The position numbers were made by a program, and so were the translations under genes. Of a stretch of DNA of 64,000 nt, positions 49,915 through 61,378 are shown piece by piece. A model generated the notes under the pieces. The model did not search any database, was not told the origin of the DNA, and saw only the letters and a program-made list of their open reading frames with translations. The stretch comes from an uncultured Flavobacteriales bacterium (GTDB taxonomy: Bacteria > Bacteroidota > Bacteroidia > Flavobacteriales_D > Crocinitomicaceae). The stretch is taken from assembly GCA_913046365.1 (NCBI GenBank), contig CAJWRM010000007.1, positions 1-64,000 of the forward strand, given 5' to 3'. Positions within the stretch are counted from its first letter, which is position 1, and each line of letters opens with the position of its first letter.

Positions 49915-50715
49915 ATGTCGTTATTTAACAAATACATGATATTATACAAATCAAAAGAAGAAATTGCAATCATGCGTGATGCAGCGCAGGTGGTAAGCAG
50001 AACATTAGGGAAGGTCGCTAAACTAATTAAGCCGGGAATAACGCCCCTTTCATTGGATAAAATGGCACATGATTATATCCTTTCGCAAGATGCTAAGCCA
50101 GGATTTCTTGGTCTATACGGTTGTCCTAGTACCTTGTTGATTTCTGTTAATGAGCAAGTTGTACATGGTTTACCTACTGAAAAACCTTTTGAGGAAGGAG
50201 ATATCGTTTCAGTTGATTGTGGTGCCGTTTATAAAGGATATTATGGTGATCATGCATATACATTTAAGGTTGGCGATGTATCTGACGAGCGAAGTCATCT
50301 GCTTAAGGTTACCAAAGAGTGTCTTTATTTAGGGATTGAGCAATGCACGACAGCCAATCGATTGGAGGACATTGGTTGGGCCATACAGCAACATGCTGAA
50401 AAAAATAATTTCGGAGTGGTAAGAGATCTTGTGGGGCATGGTCTAGGAAAAACATTGCACGAGGAGCCTCAAGTTCCTAATTTTGGCCGTAGAGGGCGTG
50501 GTAAAAAAATCCAAAATGGACTAACGATTGCCATTGAGCCTATGATCAATATGGGGACTGAGAAAGTTCTAACACTTGATGACGAATGGACGATCGTAAC
50601 TGAAGACGGAATGCCCAGCGCACATTTTGAACATGACATAGCCATCGTAGATGGTAAGGCTGAAATTCTTTCTACCTTCGACTACATCTATGATGTAATC
50701 GGATCTGATGATTAG
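49915..50715 (+). CDS. map: Methionine aminopeptidase type I
   Basis: EEIAIMRDAAQVVSRTLG, SVDCGAVYKGYYGDHAYTF, GHGLGKTLHEEPQVPNFG, IAIEPMINMGT; start at ATG 49915 or 49936 rather than track TTG 49906. Confidence 0.95.
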   Translation: MSLFNKYMILYKSKEEIAIMRDAAQVVSRTLGKVAKLIKPGITPLSLDKMAHDYILSQDAKPGFLGLYGCPSTLLISVNEQVVHGLPTEKPFEEGDIVSVDCGAVYKGYYGDHAYTFKVGDVSDERSHLLKVTKECLYLGIEQCTTANRLEDIGWAIQQHAEKNNFGVVRDLVGHGLGKTLHEEPQVPNFGRRGRGKKIQNGLTIAIEPMINMGTEKVLTLDDEWTIVTEDGMPSAHFEHDIAIVDGKAEILSTFDYIYDVIGSDD

Positions 50716-51271
50716 GGAGAAGAAGTTTGTTTTTTTAGCTGTGTTGACCTTTTTAGCTTATGGCTTAGGACTATTTTTTGAGGCTAATTTTTTTTTACTT
50801 CCCTTTCCTATTTTTGATTTTGTTTTACTTTGGGGTGCTTTGCGGTTCATTCTGATGAATGCAAATAGCAGAAAGGGATACAGCTATTTATTTCTTTTGG
50901 GGATATTGCTGAAAATAAGTGTTAATCCGATACTTACGGCATCGCTATTAAATCAAAATCAGCTTATTGATCTAGATACTTCGGTAATTCCGGATTTTTT
51001 GTTGGTATTCAGTTTGCTCTTCTTTTTTGTAAGCTTTATCGCTTGGAATATTCAAGAAAAACTATCCCTTCACTGGTTGTGGCATACACTTCATGCCCTT
51101 ATTGGTATATTTGCCTTAACCCTAGATTTATGGTTTATTTTGTTTTTTGCGCTACTTCCAGCAATTCTTCTATATGTAAAAAACAAAGAAAACAACTTTC
51201 GCTATATCTGGCATTTATATTTCCTACTTGAGCTCATGACAATATTTATGCTATTCTTTGTTGTCCATTAA
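50708..51271 (+). CDS. Hypothetical membrane protein
   Basis: 187 aa, about six hydrophobic segments; 5' end overlaps map by 8 bp. Confidence 0.7.
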   Translation: MIREKKFVFLAVLTFLAYGLGLFFEANFFLLPFPIFDFVLLWGALRFILMNANSRKGYSYLFLLGILLKISVNPILTASLLNQNQLIDLDTSVIPDFLLVFSLLFFFVSFIAWNIQEKLSLHWLWHTLHALIGIFALTLDLWFILFFALLPAILLYVKNKENNFRYIWHLYFLLELMTIFMLFFVVH

Positions 51272-51291
51272 AATAGCATCAAGCTTTGAAT

Positions 51292-52683
51292 CTATAAATG
51301 TATGACCTCACCGTAGGCTGCTGCCGCTGCTTCCATTACGGCCTCTGACATTGTTGGGTGTGGGTGAATCGTTTTAATCAATTCTTCTCCTGTGGTCTCG
51401 AGTTTACGAATCGCAACAATTTCTGCAATCATTTCAGTAACATTCGCTCCAATCATGTGCGCGCCCAATAGCTCACCATATTTGGCATCAAACAGTAATT
51501 TAACAAAACCGTCTTTTGCACCGGCTGCACTTGCTTTACCTGAAGCAGAGAATGGGAATTTTCCGATCTTTAATTCGATGCCTGCTTCTTTCGCTGCTTT
51601 TTCTGTCATACCCACTGAAGCGATCTCAGGTGAACAATAAGTACAACCTGGAATATTTCCGTAATCAATAGCTTCAGGGTGGTGGCCTGCTATTTTTTCG
51701 ACACAAACAATTCCCTCTGCCGAAGCGACATGCGCTAAAGCCGGACCTGGGACAACATCGCCGATTGCATAGTAGCCGGGCATATTTGTTTGGTAAAAGT
51801 CATCCACAAGAATTCTTCCTTTGTCTACAACAATACCCACGTCTTCTAAACCTATATTTTCAATGTTAGCCTGAATACCAACGGCGGACAATACAACATC
51901 GCATTCAATTTTCTCTTCTCCTTTCGAAGTTTTAACTGAAACTACGCATTGCTTACCTGAGGTATCCACACTTTCTACAGAAGAGCCTGTCATCACCTTG
52001 ATTCCAGATTTCTTGAATGTTTTTTCGAGCTGTTTCGATACATCCGCATCTTCAACGGGGACAATATTTGGTAGGTATTCCACAACCGTTACTTCTGTTC
52101 CAATTGCATTATAGAAATAAGCGAATTCAACACCAATTGCACCGGAGCCCACAACAACCATTTTCTTGGGCTGTGTTTTTAATGTCATTGCTTGTCTATA
52201 TCCAATTATTTTTTCACCGTCTTGAGGTAGGTTAGGTAATGTTCTTGACCTTGCTCCAGTAGCAATAATTAAACCTCTAGATGCAGTGAAGTCTGTGCTT
52301 TTACCCGCCTCATCGGTAACCGTAACGGTTTTATTTGCTTTGATGACTCCGTTTCCAGTCAGCACATCAATTTTATTCTTCTTCATTAAAAACTTGATCC
52401 CGTTGCTCATTCCATCAGCAACATCTCGGCTTCTTTTGACCATTCCCGCGAAGTCTGCTTTCGCATCTTTAACGGTTATTCCGTAATCTGAAGCATGACT
52501 TAAGTACTCGAATACATTTGCAGATTTTAGAAGCGCCTTTGTTGGGATGCATCCCCAATTCAGACATATCCCACCTAATTCTTCTCGTTCAACGATTGCT
52601 GTCTTTAAACCTAGCTGTGATGCTCTAATAGCAGTAACGTATCCTCCTGGGCCACTTCCTACTACAATAATGTCATAATTCAT
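51292..52683 (-). CDS. lpd: Dihydrolipoyl dehydrogenase
   Basis: MNYDIIVVGSGPGGYVTAIRASQLG, GGICLNWGCIPTKALLKSA redox motif, HPHPTMSEAVMEAA. Confidence 0.96.
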   Translation of the reverse strand: MNYDIIVVGSGPGGYVTAIRASQLGLKTAIVEREELGGICLNWGCIPTKALLKSANVFEYLSHASDYGITVKDAKADFAGMVKRSRDVADGMSNGIKFLMKKNKIDVLTGNGVIKANKTVTVTDEAGKSTDFTASRGLIIATGARSRTLPNLPQDGEKIIGYRQAMTLKTQPKKMVVVGSGAIGVEFAYFYNAIGTEVTVVEYLPNIVPVEDADVSKQLEKTFKKSGIKVMTGSSVESVDTSGKQCVVSVKTSKGEEKIECDVVLSAVGIQANIENIGLEDVGIVVDKGRILVDDFYQTNMPGYYAIGDVVPGPALAHVASAEGIVCVEKIAGHHPEAIDYGNIPGCTYCSPEIASVGMTEKAAKEAGIELKIGKFPFSASGKASAAGAKDGFVKLLFDAKYGELLGAHMIGANVTEMIAEIVAIRKLETTGEELIKTIHPHPTMSEAVMEAAAAAYGEVIHL

Positions 52684-52839
52684 AGTACTTATTTTAGGGA
52701 ACAAAAATACTTAAAATAATGAAATCTGATGGTGTTTTGGTTTCTTTATCAAATATGATGTAGAGGTAGATTTAATTCTTTTTTAATATGGAATGAGATA
52801 CCTATTTTATACTTATTTTTGTCTGATAACAAAGAAGAA

Positions 52840-55077
52840 ATGAGCGAAACCCTCCAAAAAGAAGCAACAGTAGAGCAAGCGGTAGATTTAGGTCTGAGAG
52901 AAGATGAATTTGAAATGATTAAGGGCATCCTTGGTCGAACACCAAATTTTACAGAAACAGCTATATATTCTGTAATGTGGTCTGAACATTGTTCCTACAA
53001 GAATTCAATTTTATGGTTGAAGACTTTGCCAAAAGATGGTCCCCACATGCTTGTGAAGGCGGGTGAAGAGAACGCAGGATTGGTCGATATCGGTGATGGT
53101 ATGGGTTGTGTTTTTAAAATAGAATCACATAATCACCCAAGTGCTTTAGAACCCTATCAAGGCGCTGCAACTGGCGTAGGAGGAATTAATAGAGACATAT
53201 TTACGATGGGCGCTCGACCTATTGCACAATTAAATTCTTTGCGCTTTGGAAATATCGAACGCGATAGAACTAAATGGTTAGTAAAAGGAGTTGTGAAAGG
53301 TATTGGTGATTACGGTAACGCATTTGGAATTCCGATTGTTGGAGGAGAGGTGGCCTTTGAGGATTCTTACAATACAAACCCATTGGTAAATGCATTTTCT
53401 GCCGGTACAATTGATACGACAAAAATGATTTCAGCTACGGCGAAAGGGCCTGGTAATCCAGTTTTTATTGTTGGTTCCTCAACAGGCAAGGATGGAATCG
53501 CTGGAGCAGCATTTGCTTCTAAAGATATTACTGAAGATTCTGCTTCTGATTTACCTTCTGTTCAGGTTGGTGATCCTTTCATGGAGAAATTACTACTTGA
53601 AGCTACTATGGAGCTGTCCGAAACAGATGCTATTGTTGGAATGCAGGATATGGGCGCCGCTGGTATTACATGTTCGACTTGTGAGATGAGCGCAGCTGGT
53701 GAGGTTGGTATGGAAATAGATTTGGACAAAGTACCTACTCGACAACTGAATATGCTTCCTTATGAAATTTTGCTATCAGAGTCGCAAGAACGTATGCTTG
53801 TTGTTGTGCAGAAAGGAAAGGAGCAAATCGTGAAAGATATTTTTGATAAATGGGATCTTCATGCGGAGGAAATAGGTGTAGTAACAGATACCCAAAGGAT
53901 TCGTTATTACATGAACGGTGAGCAGGTAGGGGATGTTCCAGCCGAATCATTAGTTCTTGGAGGAGGTGCTCCTCAATACGAAAGAGAATATAAAGAACCT
54001 GACTATTACAAAGAGTTTAAGAAATTTGATATTAATGCGATCGAGCAGCCTCAGGACTTGAAAAAAGTTGCTGAAGCTATGCTTGCAATGCCGAATATTG
54101 CTTCAAAGCGATGGGTTTATGAGCAATATGATTCAATGGTGGGTACAAGGACCATGACGACAAATGTCCCTTCTGATGCAGGTGTTGTAAACATCAAAGG
54201 AACCAACAAAGCACTTGCTATGACAGTAGACTGTAACTCACGCTATGTAAATGCCGATCCAGAAATAGGTACGATGATTGCGGTATCTGAGGCGGCCAGA
54301 AACATTGCTTGTTCAGGTGGAGAGCCGAGTGCAATTACAAATTGTTTGAATTTTGGTAATCCTTACAATCCAGAATCTTATTGGCAGTTTGTAGGAGCAA
54401 TCAAAGGAATGTCAGCGGCTTGCTTAAAATTTAATACACCTGTAACAGGTGGAAACGTTTCCTTTTACAACCAATCTGTGATTAATGGAGTGGAGGTTCC
54501 TGTTTTCCCAACTCCAACAATTGGAATGATTGGAATCTTAGAGGATAAGAGTAAGCTAATGTCATTAGATTTCAAATATAAAGGTGATTTGATTTTCTTG
54601 ATTGGTAAATATGAAGAAGATATTTCATCCTCTGAATACTTAGCAAACTATCATGGTGTAAAAGCGTCTCCGGCCCCATATTTTGATTTGGATTATGAGC
54701 ATAAAGTGCATGAAGTGACCAAAGAGCTGATTCAGCTAAACAGAATCAATGCTGCACATGATGTTGCCGATGGAGGTTTGTATGTGACGCTAGTTGAAAT
54801 GTCTTTTCCAAGGAATTTAGGATTTGATATTGTGACAGACTCAGAAATCCGAGAAGATGCTTTCTTATTTGGAGAGGGGCAAGGCAGAATTGTGGTTACT
54901 GTTTCTGAGGATCAGGAAGATTTGTTCCTTGAACACATGGTTAATTCAAAAGTTAATTTTACCTTGCTAGGACATGTTACTAAGGGTAAGCTTGTCGTTG
55001 ACGACGAACACTACGGTTTTGTGAATGATTCAAAAGAGATTTACAACAACGCCCTAGCTAATTTGTTAGAAGAATAA
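52840..55077 (+). CDS. purL: Phosphoribosylformylglycinamidine synthase subunit II
   Basis: [53 protein letters not shown]; start set at MSETLQ instead of track TTG 52819. Confidence 0.96.
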   Translation: MSETLQKEATVEQAVDLGLREDEFEMIKGILGRTPNFTETAIYSVMWSEHCSYKNSILWLKTLPKDGPHMLVKAGEENAGLVDIGDGMGCVFKIESHNHPSALEPYQGAATGVGGINRDIFTMGARPIAQLNSLRFGNIERDRTKWLVKGVVKGIGDYGNAFGIPIVGGEVAFEDSYNTNPLVNAFSAGTIDTTKMISATAKGPGNPVFIVGSSTGKDGIAGAAFASKDITEDSASDLPSVQVGDPFMEKLLLEATMELSETDAIVGMQDMGAAGITCSTCEMSAAGEVGMEIDLDKVPTRQLNMLPYEILLSESQERMLVVVQKGKEQIVKDIFDKWDLHAEEIGVVTDTQRIRYYMNGEQVGDVPAESLVLGGGAPQYEREYKEPDYYKEFKKFDINAIEQPQDLKKVAEAMLAMPNIASKRWVYEQYDSMVGTRTMTTNVPSDAGVVNIKGTNKALAMTVDCNSRYVNADPEIGTMIAVSEAARNIACSGGEPSAITNCLNFGNPYNPESYWQFVGAIKGMSAACLKFNTPVTGGNVSFYNQSVINGVEVPVFPTPTIGMIGILEDKSKLMSLDFKYKGDLIFLIGKYEEDISSSEYLANYHGVKASPAPYFDLDYEHKVHEVTKELIQLNRINAAHDVADGGLYVTLVEMSFPRNLGFDIVTDSEIREDAFLFGEGQGRIVVTVSEDQEDLFLEHMVNSKVNFTLLGHVTKGKLVVDDEHYGFVNDSKEIYNNALANLLEE

Positions 55078-55079
55078 AT

Positions 55080-55706
55080 ATGGAATACAATACAACACGA
55101 GAAAAGCTCATCCTTCCTGAATATGGAAGAAACGTTCAAAATATGATCTCTCACGCGATGGAGATTAAAGATCGTTTAGAGAGGAACAGCGCAGCTCAGG
55201 CCATTATTGAAGTGATGGGACAGCTCAATCCGCATCTTAGAGATGTTGATGATTACAGACCCAAGTTATGGACACACCTTTTCGTAATGTCTGATTTTCA
55301 ATTAGATGTAGATTCTCCTTATGAAATCCCCAACAAAGAGGTATTGAGTGAGAAGCCAGATCTTATGATCTATCCAAAAGGAAGAATTAAATACGGTCAT
55401 TATGGTAAATACACAGAGAAAATCCTTAGTGATGCAAAAGAAGTAGATGATCCTGAAGCAAAGGAGGCTTTGAAAATGTCAATGGCTAACTTTATGAAAA
55501 TGCAGTATTTGACGCACAACAACAATGCAGTTGAAAACAATGTAATTGCCGAAAATATTAAGGAGTTATCGAAAAACGAGTTGGTATTAGATAAACCTGA
55601 TGAATTGACCAATACAAATCAAATTCTTAGAACGATTGGTCAGAATAAAAAGAATACAAGGACAAATAATAATTACAAGTCTAAAAAGAAGAGATATAAA
55701 AGATAG
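55080..55706 (+). CDS. DUF4290 family protein
   Basis: MEYNTTREKLILPEYGRNVQNMISHAMEIKDRLERN...LWTHLFVMSDFQLDVDSPY; located directly before murA. Confidence 0.88.
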   Translation: MEYNTTREKLILPEYGRNVQNMISHAMEIKDRLERNSAAQAIIEVMGQLNPHLRDVDDYRPKLWTHLFVMSDFQLDVDSPYEIPNKEVLSEKPDLMIYPKGRIKYGHYGKYTEKILSDAKEVDDPEAKEALKMSMANFMKMQYLTHNNNAVENNVIAENIKELSKNELVLDKPDELTNTNQILRTIGQNKKNTRTNNNYKSKKKRYKR

Positions 55707-55711
55707 CGCGT

Positions 55712-57019
55712 ATGGCTTCGTTTGAAATTTATGGAGGGAAACCTCTAAAAGGTGAGCTGACACCCCAAGGAGCAAAGAACGAGGCATTACAAGTTTTGTG
55801 TGCCCCATTACTAACATCGGAAAAGGTTACTATTTCTAACATCCCGGACATTATAGATGTCAACAAGCTTATTGCATTAATGCAGGCGATGGGTGTCAAA
55901 GTGGAAAAGGTCGAAAAGGGAACATATAACTTTCAGGCAAAGGAAATTAATATTGATTATTTACAATCTGAAGATTTTAAGATTAGGGCTGGCTCGTTAA
56001 GAGGCTCTGTAATGATTGTTGGTCCATTGCTCGCAAGATTTGGAGTCGGTTATTTGCCAAAACCGGGAGGAGATAAGATTGGTCGACGAAGGTTGGATAC
56101 CCACTTTACAGGTATGATTGCTTTGGGTGCTAAATTCAATTATGATGCTGGGGAACATTTTTACGCAGTAGAAGGTAAAAATCTTAAAGGAACCTACATC
56201 CATATGGATGAAGCATCGGTTACTGGAACCGCGAATATTGTAATGGCAGCTGTCATGGCGAAAGGAGAGACCACTATTTACAATGCAGCATGTGAGCCCT
56301 ATCTCCAGCAGCTTTGTAAAATGTTAAATTCAATGGGTGCCAAAATCACAGGTATCGGTTCTAACATGTTGACGATTAAAGGTGTTCAGGATTTAGGAGG
56401 TTGCTATCACCGCATTCTTCCAGATATGATTGAGATTGGTTCTTTTATCGGGCTTGCTGCAATGACACAATCAGAGATAACCATAAAGGACGTAAGCTGG
56501 GAGAATCTTGGAATTATACCGACTATTTTTAGAAGATTAGGCATCAAGTTAGAGCGTAAGGGCGATGACATATTTGTTCCTGCACAGGAGAGCTACGAAA
56601 TTGAAACATTTATAGATGGTTCAATCATGACTATTTCTGATGCTCCTTGGCCAGGTTTTACTCCTGATTTACTATCCATTATTCTAGTGGTAGCGACGCA
56701 AGCGAAAGGTTCTGTTCTGATTCACCAAAAAATGTTTGAATCTCGCTTATTCTTTGTAGATAAGCTGATTGACATGGGTGCGCAAATTATACTATGTGAT
56801 CCGCATAGAGCTACGGTCATTGGTTTGAACCGAAAAAATGCTTTAAGAGGTATTCAAATGACTTCTCCAGATATTAGGGCAGGAGTTTCTCTGCTTATCG
56901 CAGCGCTATCCGCAAAGGGAAAAAGTATCATTCATAATATTGAGCAGATCGATAGAGGGTACCAGGATATAGACATTCGCTTGAATAATATTGGTGCAGA
57001 TATAAGACGGATAGGGTAA
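55712..57019 (+). CDS. murA: UDP-N-acetylglucosamine 1-carboxyvinyltransferase
   Basis: LTPQGAKNEALQVLCAPLLT, PGGDKIGRRRLDTHFTGMIALGA, FPDLLSIILV-like TPDLLSIILVVATQAKGSVLIHQKMFESRLFFVDKL. Confidence 0.96.
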   Translation: MASFEIYGGKPLKGELTPQGAKNEALQVLCAPLLTSEKVTISNIPDIIDVNKLIALMQAMGVKVEKVEKGTYNFQAKEINIDYLQSEDFKIRAGSLRGSVMIVGPLLARFGVGYLPKPGGDKIGRRRLDTHFTGMIALGAKFNYDAGEHFYAVEGKNLKGTYIHMDEASVTGTANIVMAAVMAKGETTIYNAACEPYLQQLCKMLNSMGAKITGIGSNMLTIKGVQDLGGCYHRILPDMIEIGSFIGLAAMTQSEITIKDVSWENLGIIPTIFRRLGIKLERKGDDIFVPAQESYEIETFIDGSIMTISDAPWPGFTPDLLSIILVVATQAKGSVLIHQKMFESRLFFVDKLIDMGAQIILCDPHRATVIGLNRKNALRGIQMTSPDIRAGVSLLIAALSAKGKSIIHNIEQIDRGYQDIDIRLNNIGADIRRIG

Positions 57020-57024
57020 ATTCT

Positions 57025-57891
57025 CTATAGTCTTTCCAAAACATGTTGAATGAGTTCCTTCATATGACTGCTATAATCGCTCGAAAACTGTTTAGCAGGT
57101 CTATTAGCAATTCCTAAGCAAATTGTTGCACATGAGTGCCCTAATGCTGTTCCAAGCGCAAATAGTGCGGAGCTTTCCATTTCAAAATTCACGAAACGAT
57201 GGTCATAATACTTAAAACTTTCCAGCTTCTTATGGAGGTCTGAGGTATTGGTAGACAGCCGAAGTGCCCTTCCTTGTGGGCCGTAGAATCCTGAGCTAGT
57301 TACCGTTATTCCTTTAATCGTATTTTCTGCTTCAAATTTTTCCACGAAGGTGGAAGAGGCTTTCTTTATGTAAGGAATAATGTATTTTGGAAAAATTGAG
57401 TAATCCTTAATGGATTTGAGGAGCTCTTTTTCCTTATCTGTATAGTCCAGTGAATAAAAATGTCCAATATTGTCAAGACCCAAAGCATAATCACTTAAAA
57501 CATAGGAATGGATGGGAATATCGGCTTGAAGTAAGCCACAAGTTCCTATTCTTATTAGCTCAAGTTTGGTTTGTTTTGTTTTTTCTTCTCTTGTTTCAAG
57601 ATTTATATTGAATGCTGCGTCTAGTTCGTTTACAACAATATCAATATTGTCTGTGCCTATTCCCGTTGATATAACAGATATTCGTTTATTTTTATAAAAT
57701 CCTGTGTGACAGAAGAATTCCCTGTGGTTTGATTTGAATTCTATGGAGTCAAATTGGGAAGAGACTAAGCCGACCCGCTCTTGGTCGCCAACGAGTATGA
57801 TTTTTGTGGATAAGTCATCAGCAGCAATTCCCAGATGATAAACCTGGTTTTTTGAATTTAAGACAAGCTCAGTAGGGGCAAATTTTCTCAA
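57025..57891 (-). CDS. Nucleoside phosphorylase (uridine phosphorylase-like)
   Basis: IILVGDQERVGLVSSQF, ISVISTGIGTDNIDIVVNELDA, FVNFEMESSALFALGTALGHSCATICLGIANR. Confidence 0.9.
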   Translation of the reverse strand: MRKFAPTELVLNSKNQVYHLGIAADDLSTKIILVGDQERVGLVSSQFDSIEFKSNHREFFCHTGFYKNKRISVISTGIGTDNIDIVVNELDAAFNINLETREEKTKQTKLELIRIGTCGLLQADIPIHSYVLSDYALGLDNIGHFYSLDYTDKEKELLKSIKDYSIFPKYIIPYIKKASSTFVEKFEAENTIKGITVTSSGFYGPQGRALRLSTNTSDLHKKLESFKYYDHRFVNFEMESSALFALGTALGHSCATICLGIANRPAKQFSSDYSSHMKELIQHVLERL

Positions 57892-57897
57892 AGAATA

Positions 57898-58647
57898 TCA
57901 ATTGGTTAAACTTCCAAATACTTTACTTAGAAGGTCAGTAACTCTCGCTATTGGATCTAGTCTAATTTTGTTTTCTTCGGCTTCGACCATGAAGAATAGG
58001 CCTTCGATTGCCTTCTGGGTTACAAAAACGTCGAGTTCTGAATTTATTTTTTCTCCACCCGTTAGTATCATTGCTGTATTGTATTTGTTGACAAGCGGGT
58101 TCCAATAATCTGTAAGTTTTACTTTTGAAATCGCTGCTTTGACTTTAGGTGAAAATGCACTTTTCAGTCCCTCAGTAGTTTGTTCCTTCAAATACTTTGT
58201 GGCAGCACCATTTCCTCCATTAAGGATTTCAAATCCATCGCTTAATGACATATTTTTTATTGCATCTTTAAAAATGGGCAGTGCTTCTTTACAAGCTTCT
58301 TCGGCTGCTCTATTTAACGTAGTTTCGAACTTTTGAACCTGATCGCCAAGACCTAGGTCTAAAGCTTTTTCTTTGACCTTCAGTGCGTCAGGGGGGAAAG
58401 GCAATCTAATATTATTGTTAGAAAGGAATCCATCTGTAACTGATGTAATTGAAACTGAGTTTTCAATACCAACATTTAGTGCTTCTCTCAGCCCCGAGAT
58501 TACCTCAGAATTTGTTAGGCTTGGTTGAGCATCTGATGAGCCTTCATTCATAAGATTATTCGCGGCATCGGAAGCTGCTTTATTCAATACGTCGCATGAA
58601 CAAAGGGCAAGGAGTATTGTAAAAAGAAATGAGTAGTGTTTCAACAT
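57898..58647 (-). CDS. DUF4197-like lipoprotein
   Basis: LLALCSC lipobox; GLREALNVGIENSVSITSVTDGFLSNNNIRLPFPPDALKVKEKALDLGLGDQVQKFETTLNRAAEEA. Confidence 0.87.
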   Translation of the reverse strand: MLKHYSFLFTILLALCSCDVLNKAASDAANNLMNEGSSDAQPSLTNSEVISGLREALNVGIENSVSITSVTDGFLSNNNIRLPFPPDALKVKEKALDLGLGDQVQKFETTLNRAAEEACKEALPIFKDAIKNMSLSDGFEILNGGNGAATKYLKEQTTEGLKSAFSPKVKAAISKVKLTDYWNPLVNKYNTAMILTGGEKINSELDVFVTQKAIEGLFFMVEAEENKIRLDPIARVTDLLSKVFGSLTN

Positions 58648-58657
58648 TATTTATTAT

Positions 58658-61378
58658 TTAACGAATCACATTCACGTATCCGGTGTGTATTTTTCTACCA
58701 TCATTTTCGAGTTCTTTGTACATCACTCTCCAAATATATGTTCCTTCTGTAACAACGCCTTTGTGATAGGTTCCATCCCATTCAGCATTAATATCATGCG
58801 TTTCCCAAATTGTTTCTCCCCATTTATTAAATATTTCTAAAGTGAAGTTTTGTTCATCAATCCCTTCTACAAAAATTGTCCATGTTTGATTGTGCTCATC
58901 GTCATCCGGTGTAAAAGAGTTTGGGGCATAAAAAATAATATCAGGAACAATTTCAACTTCCAATGTTGTTGTGTCAGAACATCCTTCATTGGTCGTAGCG
59001 ATAAGAGTAATTGTATATGTTCCGGATACCCCTTCTGGATAGGTAATCGTTGCTGAGCCTTCATTACTGGTTAGAGATGTGGCGCCTGGGCTTATCCATT
59101 GAAAGTCAACTACATTACCATCACATGATTCTGTTGTTTGTATTTCGGTTTCAAACCAAGTTGCTGGGTTTTTCGATAAGGTGAAGTCTGCTGTTGGTGG
59201 TGGTGTAACTGTTATTATGTTTTGAAATTCTTGAGTGTATGTGCATCCATAGGTCGATGTTATGGTAACATAACAGTCATAAGTTCCGGGAAAATCAAAA
59301 GTAGATTGTATTGATTCCGTACCATTTGCTGTAAATGTATCACCATTAGAAAAAGAAAATTGCGTCGTCTCTACATCCGCTCCCTCAATGGTGTTATTGT
59401 AGAAAATAAAATCTCCGGGAACGCATTGCACGTCAACGTTAGGTGATATAATTGGCGTTATATTCGTTGGGAAAGTGACCGATAAGCACTCAGTTATTTC
59501 AGGAGAACCACATTCTTCACTCAGTGTCACGCAATATTGTGTATTATTTGCTGATGGGTTCACTGTAATGGTTTGTCCAACATCGATGCTAGAACCATTG
59601 GCTGTCCATGAATATATGTAAGCTGTTGAGCCTCCGTTTCCAGTAGCTTGAAGATTAATAAAGGCATCATTGCAAATGACACTATCCGGTGTTAAATTAC
59701 TGATGCTCAATGCATCTGGCTCACCAATAGTCGCTGAAATTTGACCAGAACATCCATTGTCATCGGTGATTGTAATAATATGCGTACCGGCGTATAGATC
59801 AGTAGCTTCATTTGTAATGCATGTGCTTTGATCCCAATTGTATGAATAGGGTGGTGTACCATTTAAGACACCGACTTCAATTGAGCCATTGTTAAAACTA
59901 TTGCATGATGCATCGTTTTGATTGGTAATATTTAAGGTCATTCCTGGGATTTCATCAACTGTTACGGTAATATTACCTATGCAGCCGGAGTTAGCTGTGA
60001 TTTCACAGGTATAAATCCCTGCGACAAGGCCTGTCGCCGTGGCAGAAGTTTGACCGTTACTCCAAAGGAAAGTTTCAGAGCCATCAGAGGGAGTCATTAT
60101 TGCAGTGGCTGTTCCATCCGTTCCACCTGTACATCCAACAGGTGTAGAGGTGGCAGTGAATGCCGCAGGACTGTCACCTACAGTAACAAGTGCGGTTGCT
60201 CCACAGCCGTTTCCATCTATTTGTGATACTGTATAGGTTCCTTGAGGTACATTGCTAACAGTCGAGGTTGCTGCGCCTAGGGCGGGCCATGAATACGATA
60301 ATGGTGGTGGAGATCCTGGACCTGGTGTTGCAGTAACAGAACCAACTCCTTGACTACATATATCATCGGTAGAGGATACAATTACTTCTGGGGATGCCGT
60401 TGTGATAAAAGTTGTATCTGAAAGACCACCAATAGCGGTTTCGCAAGATGTTGCGCCTAAAAACCATCCCACAATACTCACGGTCGCGTCGGCAGTAACT
60501 TCAAGTGCTTGTCCTGGAACAAAATTTTGAACTTCACCTAATGTGCTCTGCCAAGACATTGAAACACCCTCTCCTGTTATCTGAAGGTAAGGTATAGCGG
60601 AAATATTGTAATCGTTTCCACCTAAATACTCCCACTTGTATGCATCTTGGTCTGCTACCCAAATAGTATTATTTCTTCCTGGTGTCATGTGCGCAACAGT
60701 TCCAGTTGAGTTTTGAATCCCTTGTATGGCCAAACTTCCATTCCAAGTTCCACAGGTGGTTTTCTTTCCAATATGGATTTCAATGTTGTTGGATGTCTCG
60801 TATAGAATTACGCTCATGTAATTGCACTCTTCGATTCCGCATTGAAATTGTCCAATTTCCTTATACATAATAACGCACATACGATTTGGAGCAGTTCCGA
60901 TTGTTTGGTACTGAATATTTCCTTGTGGACTTGTAAACACACTGGGGTTCATATCTTGATAAGCAGGCATAATAGCATTGTGGGTCGCTGCCGTTGCTGT
61001 AGATGGTAAAGGACCAACGGTTCCAAGTGCCCATGGGCAGTATCCTCCGGCATTACCCAAATCGAAAGAAATAATTCCATTCGAACCCATTACAAATTGG
61101 TTATAATTATTTCCATAAAAAGTAAAGTTGAACCCAATATTTGCTGCTGCACTCCAAGAATCATCAGTTAGTGTAGGAATTACTGTAGGATTGTCCAAAT
61201 ATATTCCACTGATGTTCAGTCCCGCTCCAACAGTAGTGCATAAATCAATGAGAACAGTTTCACCCTGACAAACTGTTGTGTCTTCGCCTAAGCATATGTT
61301 TACCTGGCTATGTATATTGGTCGCTGACAGAATTAGAAATATGCCATAAATACCACTAATAAATTTACTTTTCATCAT
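58658..61378 (-). CDS. Secreted protein with SprB-like repeats, PKD-like domain and gliding motility-associated (CHU_C, T9SS type B) C-terminus
   Basis: Repeats such as SPAAFTATSTPVGCTGGTDGTATAIMTPSDGSETFLWSNGQTSATATGLVAGIYTCEITANSGC; C-terminal FYAPNSFTPDDDEHNQTWTIFVEGIDEQNFTLEIFNKWGETIWETHDINAEWDGTYHKGVVTEGTYIWRV. Confidence 0.92.
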   Translation of the reverse strand: MMKSKFISGIYGIFLILSATNIHSQVNICLGEDTTVCQGETVLIDLCTTVGAGLNISGIYLDNPTVIPTLTDDSWSAAANIGFNFTFYGNNYNQFVMGSNGIISFDLGNAGGYCPWALGTVGPLPSTATAATHNAIMPAYQDMNPSVFTSPQGNIQYQTIGTAPNRMCVIMYKEIGQFQCGIEECNYMSVILYETSNNIEIHIGKKTTCGTWNGSLAIQGIQNSTGTVAHMTPGRNNTIWVADQDAYKWEYLGGNDYNISAIPYLQITGEGVSMSWQSTLGEVQNFVPGQALEVTADATVSIVGWFLGATSCETAIGGLSDTTFITTASPEVIVSSTDDICSQGVGSVTATPGPGSPPPLSYSWPALGAATSTVSNVPQGTYTVSQIDGNGCGATALVTVGDSPAAFTATSTPVGCTGGTDGTATAIMTPSDGSETFLWSNGQTSATATGLVAGIYTCEITANSGCIGNITVTVDEIPGMTLNITNQNDASCNSFNNGSIEVGVLNGTPPYSYNWDQSTCITNEATDLYAGTHIITITDDNGCSGQISATIGEPDALSISNLTPDSVICNDAFINLQATGNGGSTAYIYSWTANGSSIDVGQTITVNPSANNTQYCVTLSEECGSPEITECLSVTFPTNITPIISPNVDVQCVPGDFIFYNNTIEGADVETTQFSFSNGDTFTANGTESIQSTFDFPGTYDCYVTITSTYGCTYTQEFQNIITVTPPPTADFTLSKNPATWFETEIQTTESCDGNVVDFQWISPGATSLTSNEGSATITYPEGVSGTYTITLIATTNEGCSDTTTLEVEIVPDIIFYAPNSFTPDDDEHNQTWTIFVEGIDEQNFTLEIFNKWGETIWETHDINAEWDGTYHKGVVTEGTYIWRVMYKELENDGRKIHTGYVNVIR

